Source of the DNA: Bacillus sp. V3-13
Lineage (GTDB): Bacteria; Bacillota; Bacilli; Bacillales; Cytobacillaceae
Reading direction: 5' to 3'
Assembly: GCF_002860165.1 (NCBI RefSeq)
Contig: NZ_PGUZ01000029.1
Span: 62,001 to 126,000, forward strand
DNA length: 64,000 nucleotides
The notes under the pieces: model-generated
The model's database searches: none
Seen by the model: only the letters and a program-made list of their open reading frames with translations
Told to the model about the DNA's origin: nothing
Program-made: the position numbers and the translations under genes
Shown: one piece after another, positions 53,662 through 63,412 of the stretch
Layout: each line of letters begins with the position of its first letter
How positions within the stretch are numbered: the stretch's first letter is position 1

Positions 53662-53690
53662 TTGACTCCACTATAAGTCTTTGTTATATT
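53662..53690 (+). promoter_or_regulatory. Promoter of the FAD dehydrogenase gene
   Basis: TTGACT (53662-53667), 17 bases, TATATT (53685-53690). The start site near 53697 rules out the upstream ATG as initiator. Confidence 0.75.
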
Positions 53691-53737
53691 TTAGTATGGT
53701 GAGTGGAAAAGCGAATGAAATGACTGGGGGGATTTTC

Positions 53738-55204
53738 GTGAAAGCCAAATATGATGTAATCGTTGTTGGTGCCGGTCCGGCCGGTATTTTTACCTGCTAT
53801 GAAATGACATTAAAAATGCCTGGTGCAAAGGTACTGTTAATTGATAAAGGCCATGATATTTATAAGCGGAATTGTCCGATTTTGCAAAAGAAAATTGAGA
53901 AATGTCCGCCGCCAGCCGGTAAAAAAGACTTCGCCGGCTGCTTGCCAGCCTGTTCCATCACGAATGGGTTTGGCGGTGCAGGCGCCTATTCCGACGGGAA
54001 ATTTAACATTACAAGTGAATTTGGCGGATGGATGACCGATTATCTTCCCGATTCCGAAGTCATTGAGCTGATCAAGTATGTCGATGAAATTAATCTAAGC
54101 CATGGTGCTACGAGTTCGATTACCGATCCTCTCACGGATAAAGTCAGGGAAATCGAACGGCGCGGTTATGCCGCCGGTTTAAAGCTGTTGCGGGCGAACG
54201 TCCGCCACTTGGGAACAGAGCAGAACCTGCAAATTTTAATGAGTATTTTTGAGTATTTAAGAGAAAAGATTGATATGTCCTTTAAAACGGAAGTGGAGGA
54301 TATTTTGACCGAAAAGAAGCCTGATGGCTGGGTGGTCAACGGAATTCTCCTTAAGAATGGAGAAGAGGTCAGAGCTGAAAAAGTCGTCATCGCTCCAGGG
54401 CGGGACGGGTCTAAATGGCTGAGCCAAATCCTGAAATCGCGGCGGTTGCGGATGATCAGCAATCAGGTTGATATCGGTGTCCGTGTCGAAACGTCCAATA
54501 TTGTCATGGAAGAGATCAATGAACATTTATACGAGGGCAAGTTTGTCTTTAACACGTCTGTCGGCACAAAAGTCCGGACGTTTTGCAGCAATCCTTCCGG
54601 GCATGTCGTTGTAGAAAACCATTCAGGGATCATGCTTGCAAATGGCCACGCTTATAAAGATCCGAAGCTTGGCAGCCCGAATACTAATTTTGCTTTATTG
54701 GTATCGCACACTTTTTCCGAGCCTTTCGACAAGCCGAATGAATATGCACACGAAGTATCACGGCTGGCCAACAGCCTTTCAAACGGCGGCTTGATCGTCC
54801 AGAAATACGGCGATATTTTAAAAGGGAGAAGATCGACAGATAAAAGAATTAAAGAAGGCTTCATTGAACCGACTCTAAAAGAGGCAGTGCCTGGTGATCT
54901 TGGTCTGGCGCTTCCATATAATACATTAAAAAGCCTGATCGAAATGACTGAGGCTCTCAACCATGTGACACCTGGATTGGCTTCGGAGCACACTCTTTTC
55001 TATGGCGTGGAAGCGAAATTTTATTCGGCACGTCCGAAATTAACAGATCGGTTTGAAACGGAAATCCCGGGATTATATGTCGGCGGTGACGGGGCCGGCA
55101 TCACGAGGGGACTCGCACAAGCCAGTGCTTGCGGTGTATGGATTGCCCGGGATATTATCAAGCAAATTTCCGGTGCGAAAACACTTGAAACAGCAATTGT
55201 GTGA
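53738..55204 (+). CDS. FAD-dependent dehydrogenase (COG2509 type)
   Basis: 488 residues. N-terminal Rossmann motif VIVVGAGPAGIFTCYEM; a cysteine-rich segment (CPILQKKIEKCPPP, FAGCLPAC) followed by NGFGGAGAYSDGKFN; C-terminal GLYVGGDGAGITRGLAQASA binds FAD. Fits the COG2509 flavoprotein dehydrogenases; substrate unknown. Start GTG 53738 follows CTGGGGGGA, supported by the mapped promoter. Confidence 0.85.
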   Translation: MKAKYDVIVVGAGPAGIFTCYEMTLKMPGAKVLLIDKGHDIYKRNCPILQKKIEKCPPPAGKKDFAGCLPACSITNGFGGAGAYSDGKFNITSEFGGWMTDYLPDSEVIELIKYVDEINLSHGATSSITDPLTDKVREIERRGYAAGLKLLRANVRHLGTEQNLQILMSIFEYLREKIDMSFKTEVEDILTEKKPDGWVVNGILLKNGEEVRAEKVVIAPGRDGSKWLSQILKSRRLRMISNQVDIGVRVETSNIVMEEINEHLYEGKFVFNTSVGTKVRTFCSNPSGHVVVENHSGIMLANGHAYKDPKLGSPNTNFALLVSHTFSEPFDKPNEYAHEVSRLANSLSNGGLIVQKYGDILKGRRSTDKRIKEGFIEPTLKEAVPGDLGLALPYNTLKSLIEMTEALNHVTPGLASEHTLFYGVEAKFYSARPKLTDRFETEIPGLYVGGDGAGITRGLAQASACGVWIARDIIKQISGAKTLETAIV

Positions 55205-55214
55205 TTCGCATAAA

Positions 55215-55257
55215 AGAAAGGAGGGAAAACTCAGTTTCCCTTCCTTTCTTTTTTTAT
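55215..55257 (+). terminator. Terminator
   Basis: GAAAGGA..GGGAAA pairs with TTTCCC..TCCTTTC (one bulged T), followed by seven T residues. Confidence 0.88.
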
Positions 55258-55384
55258 ATAAAAAAAATTCAACAAAACCACGAAGTTTATCTGCAAGTCC
55301 TCAGGCTAAACTGCAAATTGAATATTCCTGCCGACAAATACTTCTACACCGAGGATTCTTTAAGAAAGATTTCCCGGGCTGCCT

Positions 55385-55392
55385 CATACAAT
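55385..55392 (+). promoter_or_regulatory. Possible sigma-E -10 element before yodT
   Basis: CATACAAT is an exact match to the sporulation sigma-E -10 consensus, but the -35 region is poor. The remaining DNA between 55258 and 55430 shows nothing else. Confidence 0.3.
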
Positions 55393-55430
55393 TTAATATA
55401 TTGTCCCAGCAGTCGGGATGGAGGGAGACT

Positions 55431-56786
55431 ATGGAACGGTCGTTTTTAATAAAGCCTTTTCTCGATGCGGTTTATCCGACGGTTGAGTACGGTAAAGGCG
55501 TTTTTCTTTATGATACAGACGGGAAGAAGTATTTGGATGCGTCTTCCGGTGCTGTCACCGCCAATATCGGCCATGGCGTTGAAGAAATTGTGGAAGCGAT
55601 GCATGAGCAGGCGATAAAAGTCTCTTTTGTTTATCGGTCCCAATTTACAAGCGATGCTGCCGAGAAATTGGCAAAAAAGATTGCTGAGCATACACCCGGT
55701 GATTTAAATTGGAGCTTTTTCGTTAACAGCGGCTCTGAAGCAACCGAAACAGCGATGAAAATTGCGCTTCAATACTGGCAGGAAAAAGGAATTCCGACAA
55801 AAACAAAAGTGCTGTCAAGGTGGCTGAGCTATCACGGGATCACGCTCGGAGCCCTTTCCATGTCCGGCCATCCGGGGAGGCGGGCGCGGTTCACTCCATT
55901 GCTGGAAGACTTTCCGGTCATTCATCCTCCATATTGCTACCGTTGTCCCTTTAAACGTGAAGCGCCGGAGTGCGGGTATTTATGTGCACACGAGCTGGAA
56001 ACGGCGATTGCCCGGGCCGGCCCTGACAACATCGCCGCCTTTATCGCTGAACCGATAGTCGGTGCTGCCGGCGCGGCCATTACACCCCCGGAAGGATATT
56101 ACCGGATTATTAAAGATATTTGCACGAGAAATAATATTTTATTTATAGCCGATGAAGTGATGACAGGATTCGGACGGACCGGGAAAATGCTTGCCTGTGA
56201 ACACTGGGGGATCATCCCTGATATTGTTGCGCTCGGCAAAGGCATGGGTGCCGGCTATGCGCCGATTGCCGCGGCGCTCGTAAGTGACAGAATCATGGAA
56301 CCGATTTTATCAGGCTCAAAAAGCATCATGAGCGGGCATACTCTCAGCGCGAATCCTCAAGCGTGCGCAGTTTCTTTGGCGGTTCTTGACTATTTGGATA
56401 AACATAGCATCATTCAGGAAGTCGAAGCGAAAGGCGTATACTTGCTGAACCAATTAAAAAAACTGCAGCAAAAATTCACATTTATCGGAGATGTGCGCGG
56501 CAAAGGATTATTAATCGGTCTTGAATTCGTTGAAGATCGAACGGAAAAAAGATCGTTTTCACGAACTCATAATGTAACTGGTGAGCTTGTCCAAATAGCC
56601 CAGGAGCAAGGCTTGCTACTTTACCCGGCCGGGGCGGGTGATACGGGCATGAATGGCGATGCCGTCCTCGTCGCTCCTCCGTTAACGATTACAAAAAGAG
56701 AAATCGATCAATTAGTAAGACTTCTTAATCAATCATTCATACAGTTAGAAAGAAAACTTGTCCGCCAAAGGGATGGAGTGGAATAG
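55431..56786 (+). CDS. yodT: Class III aminotransferase YodT
   Basis: 451 residues. PLP class III motifs: NSGSEATETAMKIA, FIADEVMTGFGRTGKM and ALGKGMGAGYAPIAA with the Schiff-base lysine. In the Bacillus lysine cluster it is thought to transaminate a beta-lysine-pathway intermediate. ATG 55431 follows GGAGGGAG. yodS begins at the base after its stop. Confidence 0.92.
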   Translation: MERSFLIKPFLDAVYPTVEYGKGVFLYDTDGKKYLDASSGAVTANIGHGVEEIVEAMHEQAIKVSFVYRSQFTSDAAEKLAKKIAEHTPGDLNWSFFVNSGSEATETAMKIALQYWQEKGIPTKTKVLSRWLSYHGITLGALSMSGHPGRRARFTPLLEDFPVIHPPYCYRCPFKREAPECGYLCAHELETAIARAGPDNIAAFIAEPIVGAAGAAITPPEGYYRIIKDICTRNNILFIADEVMTGFGRTGKMLACEHWGIIPDIVALGKGMGAGYAPIAAALVSDRIMEPILSGSKSIMSGHTLSANPQACAVSLAVLDYLDKHSIIQEVEAKGVYLLNQLKKLQQKFTFIGDVRGKGLLIGLEFVEDRTEKRSFSRTHNVTGELVQIAQEQGLLLYPAGAGDTGMNGDAVLVAPPLTITKREIDQLVRLLNQSFIQLERKLVRQRDGVE

Positions 56787-57479
56787 ATGAAAAATCCGTT
56801 CGGAAAAATCAAAACGATTAATGAAGTTATCGACCTTTTTTATGATGGGATGACGATCATGTTCGGAGGTTTTGGCGGGATCGGCTCCCCGCCGGATCTT
56901 ATTGACGGCATATTGGAGAAAGGAATAAAAGATCTAACTTTAATCGGCAATGACACAGGTTTTCCCCATATTGGCATTGGGAAAATTGTCAGCCTTGGGA
57001 GAGCGAAGAAAGTGATTGCTTCCCATATCGGCTCGAATTCCGCTGCCGGGCGAATGATGACAGCGGGTGAGCTGGAAGTCGAATTCTCGCCGCAGGGAAC
57101 TCTGGCAGAGCGAATCCGCGCCGGCGGAGTTGGTCTTGGAGGGATTCTAACCGACATCGGCATTGATAATCAGCTTGTGTCGGAAAACAAACCGAAAACC
57201 AATATCAACGGCAAGGATTATTTGATTGAAACAGCTTTAACCGCGGAAATATCGATCGTATATGCAAAAAAAGCTGATCCATATGGGAATCTGGTTTTTG
57301 ATAAAAGTGCCAGGAATACAAATCCACTTGTTGCAATGGCCGGGCAGACCACGATTGCAGAGGTCGAAGAAATTGTCCCGCTTGGCAGCCTGAATCCTGA
57401 AGAAATCGTGACACCCGGTGTGTTTGTTGATTTTATCATTGCTTCGGGAGGAGTGAACTGGAAATGGGTTTGGGAATAG
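56787..57479 (+). CDS. yodS: CoA-transferase subunit A (YodS)
   Basis: 230 residues. CoA-binding start TIMFGGFGGIGSPPDLID and PQGTLAERIRAGGVGLGG are type I alpha-subunit signatures (AtoD/ScoA-like). Works as a heteromer with YodR; overlaps it by 16 bases. Confidence 0.93.
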   Translation: MKNPFGKIKTINEVIDLFYDGMTIMFGGFGGIGSPPDLIDGILEKGIKDLTLIGNDTGFPHIGIGKIVSLGRAKKVIASHIGSNSAAGRMMTAGELEVEFSPQGTLAERIRAGGVGLGGILTDIGIDNQLVSENKPKTNINGKDYLIETALTAEISIVYAKKADPYGNLVFDKSARNTNPLVAMAGQTTIAEVEEIVPLGSLNPEEIVTPGVFVDFIIASGGVNWKWVWE

Positions 57480-58120
57480 ACATTCGCGATAAAATCGCTC
57501 ATCGGGCAGCCATGGAAATCAAGCCCGGGATGGTGGTGAATCTTGGGATTGGCATCCCTTCCTTGGTTCCGAACCATTTGCCTGCAAACATGCATGTTAT
57601 GTTCCAGGCGGAAAACGGCATTGTCGGGATGGGGCCGACTCCCCGGAAAGGCAATGAAGATGAGAACCTCTGCAATGCAGGCGGTTTTCCTGTCACGGTG
57701 GTCGAAGGTGCCAGTTATTGCGACAGTGCCATCGCTTTCGGAATGATACGGACCGGCAAGGTGGATATAACCATCCTCGGTGCCCTTCAAGTAAGCGGCA
57801 GCGGCGATCTCGCCAACTGGATCGTTCCCGGCAAAAAAGTACCCGGGATGGGCGGCGCAATGGAGCTCGCCCAAAAGGCTGGAAAAGTAATCGTGTTAAT
57901 GAACCATACAGATAAGTATGGCACTCCGAAAATCGTAAACGAATGCACCCTGCCGTTAACTTCAGCAAAATGCGTCGATATGATCATTACGGAAATGGGT
58001 GTGTTTCAGATTGAAAAAGAGCAGCTGTTCCTGATCGAAGTGTTTGAGCCTTTTACTGTAAAAGAGATCGAAGCAAAAACCGCTTCCGCTTTTATCATAA
58101 AGGCGGAATCCGGCTGGTGA
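57464..58120 (+). CDS. yodR: CoA-transferase subunit B (YodR)
   Basis: 218 residues. Catalytic Glu50 in QAENGIVGMGP and NLGIGIPSLV are beta-subunit signatures (AtoA/ScoB). GGAGGAGTG precedes ATG 57464, inside the yodS end. Confidence 0.94.
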   Translation: MGLGIDIRDKIAHRAAMEIKPGMVVNLGIGIPSLVPNHLPANMHVMFQAENGIVGMGPTPRKGNEDENLCNAGGFPVTVVEGASYCDSAIAFGMIRTGKVDITILGALQVSGSGDLANWIVPGKKVPGMGGAMELAQKAGKVIVLMNHTDKYGTPKIVNECTLPLTSAKCVDMIITEMGVFQIEKEQLFLIEVFEPFTVKEIEAKTASAFIIKAESGW

Positions 58121-58146
58121 CTTTTCAGGGGAGGAATGAGTGCGGA

Positions 58147-59418
58147 ATGGAGACAGAAAAGGAACAAATCAGGACGTGGATTAAAGAGAATCGAGCGAGA
58201 GGGGCACGCCTGCTGCAAAAGCTCGTCCAGGAAGGCAGTATTCGCGACCATGAAAGCAAAGCACAGGCGATTATGATTGAGAAGTGCAGACGGCTTGGGC
58301 TTGAGCTTGATATATGGGAAATTGGTGAACAGTCTGTCACGAGCCATGAGGCATTCTGTTCGGACAGGAAGGATTTTAGCGGCAACCCAAACGTCGTTGG
58401 CGTTCTAAAAGGAGCAGGCGGTGGAAGGTCATTGATCTTAAATGGACATATAGATGTGGTTCCGCCGGGGGACCGAAATGACTGGCTTCATGACCCTTTT
58501 AGCGGCTCCATTGATGGCGGGAAACTGTTTGGCCGGGGAGCAACAGATATGAAGGGGGGATCTGTCGCCCTTCTTCTCGCGATGGAAGCGATTGTTTCCT
58601 GCGGCCTGAGCTTAAAGGGAGATGTTATTTTTCAAAGCGTGATTGAAGAGGAAAGCGGGGGAGCGGGTACACTGGCTGCTGTCCTGAGAGGCTATAAAGC
58701 GGATGGCGCGATCATCCCCGAACCGACCAACATGAAGTTGTTTCCAAAGCAGCAGGGTTCGATGTGGTTCAGAATTACCGTGAAAGGCCGGTCTGCCCAT
58801 GGCGGAACGAGATATGAAGGGGTAAGTGCAATTGAAAAAGCGATAACCGTTTTAACGGCGCTGCAAAAATTGGAGGAGGACCGAAATACGCGTGTTAATG
58901 ATCCACTCTATGCCAACACGCCAATTCCGATTCCGATCAATATCGGCAAAATCAAGAGTGGCGAATGGCCGTCGTCCGTTCCTGATTTAGCGGTGATTGA
59001 AGGAAGAATGGGCGTTTCTCCGGATGAGACAATGCAGGCGGCTGAACAGGAAATGGAAGCTTGTCTTAAGCAGCTAAACGAAGCAGACCCGTGGTTTCAG
59101 CTGAATCCGCTGAAAATTGACTGGTTCGGGGGCAGGTGGCAGCCCGGTAACCTCGATCTTGATCATCCGCTCCTTGCGGCATTATCCGAATCCTTTGTCG
59201 AAATAAAAAAAGAAAAGCCTGTCATTGAGGCATCTCCATGGGGAACGGACGGCGGTATTTTATCCAATGTCGGGGGGATACCGGTCGTCGTTTTTGGGCC
59301 GGGAATAACCGAGTCTGCCCATGAGGCGAATGAATATATCATTCTCGAAGACTTATTTGCAGCTGCAGAAATCATCGCCTTTACGATCATCAAATGGTGC
59401 GGGCTTGATACAAATTAG
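58147..59418 (+). CDS. yodQ: M20-family deacylase YodQ
   Basis: 423 residues. ArgE/DapE fold: metal residues in LNGHIDVVPPGD, GRGATDMKGG and EEESGGAGT; dimerisation domain with GRSAHGGTRYEG. Likely deacetylates an N-acetylated lysine derivative, opposing YodP chemistry. I chose ATG 58147; AGGGGAGG lies 12 bases upstream, a long spacing. GTG 58117 is the alternative. Confidence 0.9.
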   Translation: METEKEQIRTWIKENRARGARLLQKLVQEGSIRDHESKAQAIMIEKCRRLGLELDIWEIGEQSVTSHEAFCSDRKDFSGNPNVVGVLKGAGGGRSLILNGHIDVVPPGDRNDWLHDPFSGSIDGGKLFGRGATDMKGGSVALLLAMEAIVSCGLSLKGDVIFQSVIEEESGGAGTLAAVLRGYKADGAIIPEPTNMKLFPKQQGSMWFRITVKGRSAHGGTRYEGVSAIEKAITVLTALQKLEEDRNTRVNDPLYANTPIPIPINIGKIKSGEWPSSVPDLAVIEGRMGVSPDETMQAAEQEMEACLKQLNEADPWFQLNPLKIDWFGGRWQPGNLDLDHPLLAALSESFVEIKKEKPVIEASPWGTDGGILSNVGGIPVVVFGPGITESAHEANEYIILEDLFAAAEIIAFTIIKWCGLDTN

Positions 59419-59441
59419 CTGTAAGCTTAAATAAATGAGAG

Positions 59442-59469
59442 AACCTGGCCATTTATGGCCAGGTTTTTT
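59442..59469 (+). terminator. Terminator of yodT-S-R-Q
   Basis: AACCTGGCCAT pairs with ATGGCCAGGTT (11 bp), followed by TTTTT. Confidence 0.93.
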
Positions 59470-59487
59470 ACAAGGGAGCAGTGGTGA

Positions 59488-60369
59488 ATGTACAGAAATT
59501 CGCATCTACAAAGATTTGAAGGAGACAATTTTTTCATCGAAGCGTTTATTGATCCTTTTAACAAAAGAGTAAGAATTGACGATTACCGCGGTAACCTTGC
59601 GGAGGTCATCAATAAAGCGGAACAATTCGCAGCGGAAACCGATGCTGAGAAGTTGATCATAAAGAGCAGAAAAGAAGACTGTAAAGAGCTGCTGAACAGC
59701 TGCTATGTTTTGGAGGCGGTCATTGACCGTTATTTCCTTGGCTCGGACTCTTATTTATTCTCAAAATTTTTTTGCAAAGAACGAATGGCCGCAGACGATT
59801 GGTTAAACGAAGACCAGATCATAAAGGGTATTTCTAAAATTGGCCTTGCAGAGGGGCCTCCTCCAATGCCAGGCGGCTATACGTTAAAAAAAGCTGACAC
59901 CTCGGCCGCTGAATTGTTAGCCTCCCTTTATCGGCAAGTCTTTGAAGTTTACCCGACTCCGCTGCATGATCCCGGATATGTGAAAAAGACGATTAATGAA
60001 GGAACGGTTTATTTTGCAATCTACCATGAAGAAAAAATAGTCAGTGCAGCATCTGCAGAGGTTAACCATTTTTATAAAAATGCCGAAATGACTGATTGCG
60101 CCACATTAAAAGATCATCGCAAGCATGGCTTAATGAAGGTTTTGCTTTTGAAGCTGGAAGAAGAATTGCTGAAAGATGGAATTTTCCATGCGTATACGCT
60201 GGCAAGAGCGCTGTCTTTTGGAATGAACGCGGCTTTTAAACAGCTCGGATACTCGTACACGGGCAGAATGCTGAAGAATTGCTTTATCTATGACAAGCTT
60301 GAGGATATGAATGTGTGGACAAAGAATTTAACGGCGAAAATAATTGCTGAAAAACCGGCACATTCATGA
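59488..60369 (+). CDS. ablB: Beta-lysine N6-acetyltransferase AblB/YodP
   Basis: 293 residues. Unique N-terminal ~140 residues, then a GNAT domain (LYRQVFEVYPTPLHDPGYV, ATLKDHRKHGLMKVLL, FGMNAAFKQLGYSYTGRM). AblB acetylates beta-lysine made by KamA/AblA, giving the compatible solute N-epsilon-acetyl-beta-lysine. It follows the yodQ terminator by 18 bases, so its own promoter is unclear. Confidence 0.92.
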   Translation: MYRNSHLQRFEGDNFFIEAFIDPFNKRVRIDDYRGNLAEVINKAEQFAAETDAEKLIIKSRKEDCKELLNSCYVLEAVIDRYFLGSDSYLFSKFFCKERMAADDWLNEDQIIKGISKIGLAEGPPPMPGGYTLKKADTSAAELLASLYRQVFEVYPTPLHDPGYVKKTINEGTVYFAIYHEEKIVSAASAEVNHFYKNAEMTDCATLKDHRKHGLMKVLLLKLEEELLKDGIFHAYTLARALSFGMNAAFKQLGYSYTGRMLKNCFIYDKLEDMNVWTKNLTAKIIAEKPAHS

Positions 60370-60429
60370 CGATTCTTTGGCACCGGCCCATATAATATAG
60401 ATAAGGAGGCAAAAGAGGAGGAGAAGCGG

Positions 60430-61821
60430 ATGGGAAAGGATCAAATGACAAAAGAAGTCCTGACAGCCATATTAAAAAGCATCGATGAAGGAATACATGC
60501 GGTTGATACGGACGGGTATACGATCTTTTATAATGAGGTGGCGGCCCGCCATGACGGCTTGAAAATTTCTGAAGTCATTGGCAGGCCGCTGCTATCCGTT
60601 TTTCCATCTTTAAACGAGCGGACGAGTACATTGCTGAAAGTCGCCAAAACGAGGCAGCCGATTATTAACCAGACACAGACGTATGTAAACATGTACGGCA
60701 AAACGATCGAAACTGTCAACACAACCTTGCCGATCCTTGTCGACGGCAGGGTGATCGGAGCTGTTGAGATCGCCAAAGATTATTCGCGGATGAAGCTCCT
60801 TTCCGAACGATTGCTCCATTTCCAAAAAAGCAAACAACCCGAATCCCGGCAACAGGAAAGTGTCAAATATACGTTAAATGATTTACTGACGGTCAATCGC
60901 GATTTTTTAGCAATGAAAGAAAAAGCAAGAAAGCTCGCACAAACAGATGCACCGATTTTAGTTTTTGGAGAAAGCGGGTCGGGAAAGGAATTATTTGTCC
61001 AGGGCATCCACCATGCATCACGGAGGTCCCAGGCGCCGTTTGTTGCGCAAAACTGCGCCGCAATTCCCGAAACGCTTTTGGAAAGCATTTTATTCGGAAC
61101 CTCGAAGGGAAGCTACACGGGAGCTGTGGATCGGCCGGGCTTGTTTGAACTTGCCGATGGCGGAACCCTGTTTCTCGATGAGCTTCATACGATGCCGATT
61201 GTTCTTCAAGCGAAGCTTCTCCGCGTCCTTGAAGAAGGGGCGGTTCGAAGAGTAGGGTCGGTGAAGGAGATCCCCGTCAACACAAGAGTGATTTCGGCTA
61301 TGAACATCGACCCGAGGACGGCGCTTGAACAGGAAACATTAAGGCCTGATTTGTTTTACCGCCTGAATGTACTGACTTTTGAGCTGATTCCATTGCGGGA
61401 AAGACCGGAAGACATTGATTTATTGACAACCTCATTTATTAATTCCTTTAATAAAAGTCTAAATAAGAAGGTTACCGGGTTGGAAGGCGGTTTAAAGGAG
61501 TATTTCCATGCTTACAGCTGGCCGGGGAATGTCCGCGAGTTAAAGCATGCGATCGAATATATGATGAATGTTTGCGAGGAAGAAGTGCTTTCTGAAGCAG
61601 ATTTGCCAATTATTCTGAAGCAAAAGAAACAGCAGTATATGAAAAAGGAACAAGCACAATCGCTATCGCTTCGTGAAAATTTAAAAGAACTGGAAATAAA
61701 GCTGATTCGCGAAGCGCTCCATATCAGTAAGGGGAACATCAAACAGGCCGCTCTGTTGCTTGGCATTCCAAGGCAGACACTGCAGTATAAACTCCAAAAA
61801 AATATGCCTGGCGCCGAATAA
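60430..61821 (+). CDS. kamR: Sigma-54-dependent activator of the lysine cluster (KamR-like)
   Basis: 463 residues. PAS domain ~9-115, AAA+ domain ~160-385 (Walker A GESGSGKELF, sigma-54 loop GSYTGA, Walker B GGTLFLDEL), Fis-type HTH at the end (GNIKQAALLLGIPRQTLQYKL). The loop varies from GAFTGA as in RocR-type activators. A perfect -24/-12 promoter lies just downstream before kamA, its probable target. Confidence 0.93.
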   Translation: MGKDQMTKEVLTAILKSIDEGIHAVDTDGYTIFYNEVAARHDGLKISEVIGRPLLSVFPSLNERTSTLLKVAKTRQPIINQTQTYVNMYGKTIETVNTTLPILVDGRVIGAVEIAKDYSRMKLLSERLLHFQKSKQPESRQQESVKYTLNDLLTVNRDFLAMKEKARKLAQTDAPILVFGESGSGKELFVQGIHHASRRSQAPFVAQNCAAIPETLLESILFGTSKGSYTGAVDRPGLFELADGGTLFLDELHTMPIVLQAKLLRVLEEGAVRRVGSVKEIPVNTRVISAMNIDPRTALEQETLRPDLFYRLNVLTFELIPLRERPEDIDLLTTSFINSFNKSLNKKVTGLEGGLKEYFHAYSWPGNVRELKHAIEYMMNVCEEEVLSEADLPIILKQKKQQYMKKEQAQSLSLRENLKELEIKLIREALHISKGNIKQAALLLGIPRQTLQYKLQKNMPGAE

Positions 61822-61910
61822 TCGGCACTTGCATTTTCTAAAAGAACTGAAAATTTGATCATCGCCGCTGTTTCCCTTTCTTCCCATTGGTATCGAAAAG
61901 CATCCATTTT

Positions 61911-61926
61911 TGGCACGGAACTTGCA
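61911..61926 (+). promoter_or_regulatory. Sigma-54 promoter of kamA
   Basis: TGGCACGGAACTTGCA matches the consensus TGGCAC-N5-TTGCA at every defined base, 34 bases before the kamA ATG. Confidence 0.9.
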
Positions 61927-61960
61927 TCCAATACCGTTAAAGCGACAGGGAGGAATGGTA

Positions 61961-63412
61961 ATGAAACAGACATTATATAAACCGGCCAGGCATTGGAATG
62001 AGATTGAGTTATGGAAGGATGTTAAAAGCGAGCAATGGAATGATTGGATCTGGCAGTTGACAAACACAATCAGGACATTGGAGGATTTACGAAAAGTCAT
62101 CAGCCTCACCCCTGCTGAAGAAGAAGGCGTACGGATATCAACAAAAACGATCCCGTTAAATATTACACCCTACTATGCATCCCTCATGAATCCAGACGAT
62201 CCCCGCTGTCCAATTCGCATGCAGTCTGTTCCGGTCTCCCAGGAAATTCACAAAACGAAGTACGATCTTGAAGACCCGCTTCACGAGGATGAAGATTCTC
62301 CTGTTCCGGGTTTAACGCACCGCTATCCTGACAGGGTATTGTTTCTCGTTACAAATCAATGCTCGATGTATTGCCGCTACTGTACACGGCGCCGCTTTTC
62401 CGGACAAATTGGAATGGGGGTTCCGAAAAAACAGCTTGATGCCGCCATTCAATACATCCGCGAAACACCTCAGGTAAGGGATGTGCTTCTTTCAGGCGGG
62501 GATGGATTGCTGATTAATGATAATATCCTTGAATACATTTTAAAAAACTTGCGGTCGATTGACCACGTCGAAATCATCCGGATTGGCACACGGGCGCCGG
62601 TTGTTTTTCCGCAGCGAATTACCGATCATCTCTGCAATATTTTGCGGAAATATCACCCAATCTGGCTGAATACGCATTTTAATACATCGTTTGAAATCAC
62701 CGGGGAGTCAAAGCTGGCATGTGAGAAGCTCGCCGATGCCGGTGTGCCCGTCGGAAATCAGTCCGTCATTCTTGCCGGAATTAACGACAGTGTTCCAATT
62801 ATGAAAAAGCTGATGCACGATCTTGTCAAAATCCGGGTGAGGCCTTATTACATTTACCAATGTGATTTATCAGAAGGAATTGGCCATTTCCGGGCACCGG
62901 TTACAAAAGGGCTTGAAATCATTGAAGGACTGAGGGGTCACACATCCGGATATGCCGTTCCAACATTTGTCGTCGATGCACCGGGTGGAGGCGGAAAAAT
63001 TTCACTTCAGCCAAATTACTTAATTTCGCAAAGCCCTGACAAAGTTGTTCTTCGCAATTTTGAAGGTGTTATCACGACATACCCGGAGCCGGAAAATTAT
63101 GTACCAGGACGCGCGGAAGATTATTTTAAAGAGATTTATCCGGATATGGAAGAGAAACGGTCTGCGGCAGGAATCGCAGCGTTGATCAACGATTCACAAT
63201 TCAATTTAGTGCCGGAAGGCCTGAGCCGATTAACGCGGCGAAAACAATATGAGCAGAATCCTGTTCATAGTTCGTTAAAGGACAAACGAGAAAAGCGTGA
63301 CGAATTAAAGGAAAAGAAATTTCGTGCCCAGCAAATAAAAGAGTCCGGACAAGATGCTCAACGGGCTGCAGGGAAAGAGGCGATTATTCCAGCCCACAGG
63401 GAGGAAAAGTGA
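61961..63412 (+). CDS. kamA: L-lysine 2,3-aminomutase
   Basis: 483 residues. Radical-SAM cluster Cys134/138/141 (CSMYCRYC), PLP lysine Lys346 in DAPGGGGK. Converts L-lysine to L-beta-lysine. GGGAGG precedes ATG 61961. The charged C-terminal extension (KDKREKRDELKEKK) is longer than in clostridial enzymes. yokU shares one base with its stop. Confidence 0.97.
   Translation: MKQTLYKPARHWNEIELWKDVKSEQWNDWIWQLTNTIRTLEDLRKVISLTPAEEEGVRISTKTIPLNITPYYASLMNPDDPRCPIRMQSVPVSQEIHKTKYDLEDPLHEDEDSPVPGLTHRYPDRVLFLVTNQCSMYCRYCTRRRFSGQIGMGVPKKQLDAAIQYIRETPQVRDVLLSGGDGLLINDNILEYILKNLRSIDHVEIIRIGTRAPVVFPQRITDHLCNILRKYHPIWLNTHFNTSFEITGESKLACEKLADAGVPVGNQSVILAGINDSVPIMKKLMHDLVKIRVRPYYIYQCDLSEGIGHFRAPVTKGLEIIEGLRGHTSGYAVPTFVVDAPGGGGKISLQPNYLISQSPDKVVLRNFEGVITTYPEPENYVPGRAEDYFKEIYPDMEEKRSAAGIAALINDSQFNLVPEGLSRLTRRKQYEQNPVHSSLKDKREKRDELKEKKFRAQQIKESGQDAQRAAGKEAIIPAHREEK

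Noticed and set aside
53681..53737. Upstream start of the FAD dehydrogenase
   Set aside because: The region is the promoter -10 and transcription start; GTG 53738 with CTGGGGGGA is the supported start.
55053..55430. 126-residue N-terminal extension of YodT
   Set aside because: It overlaps the upstream dehydrogenase gene and its terminator in another frame; homology and the GGAGGGAG site place the start at 55431.
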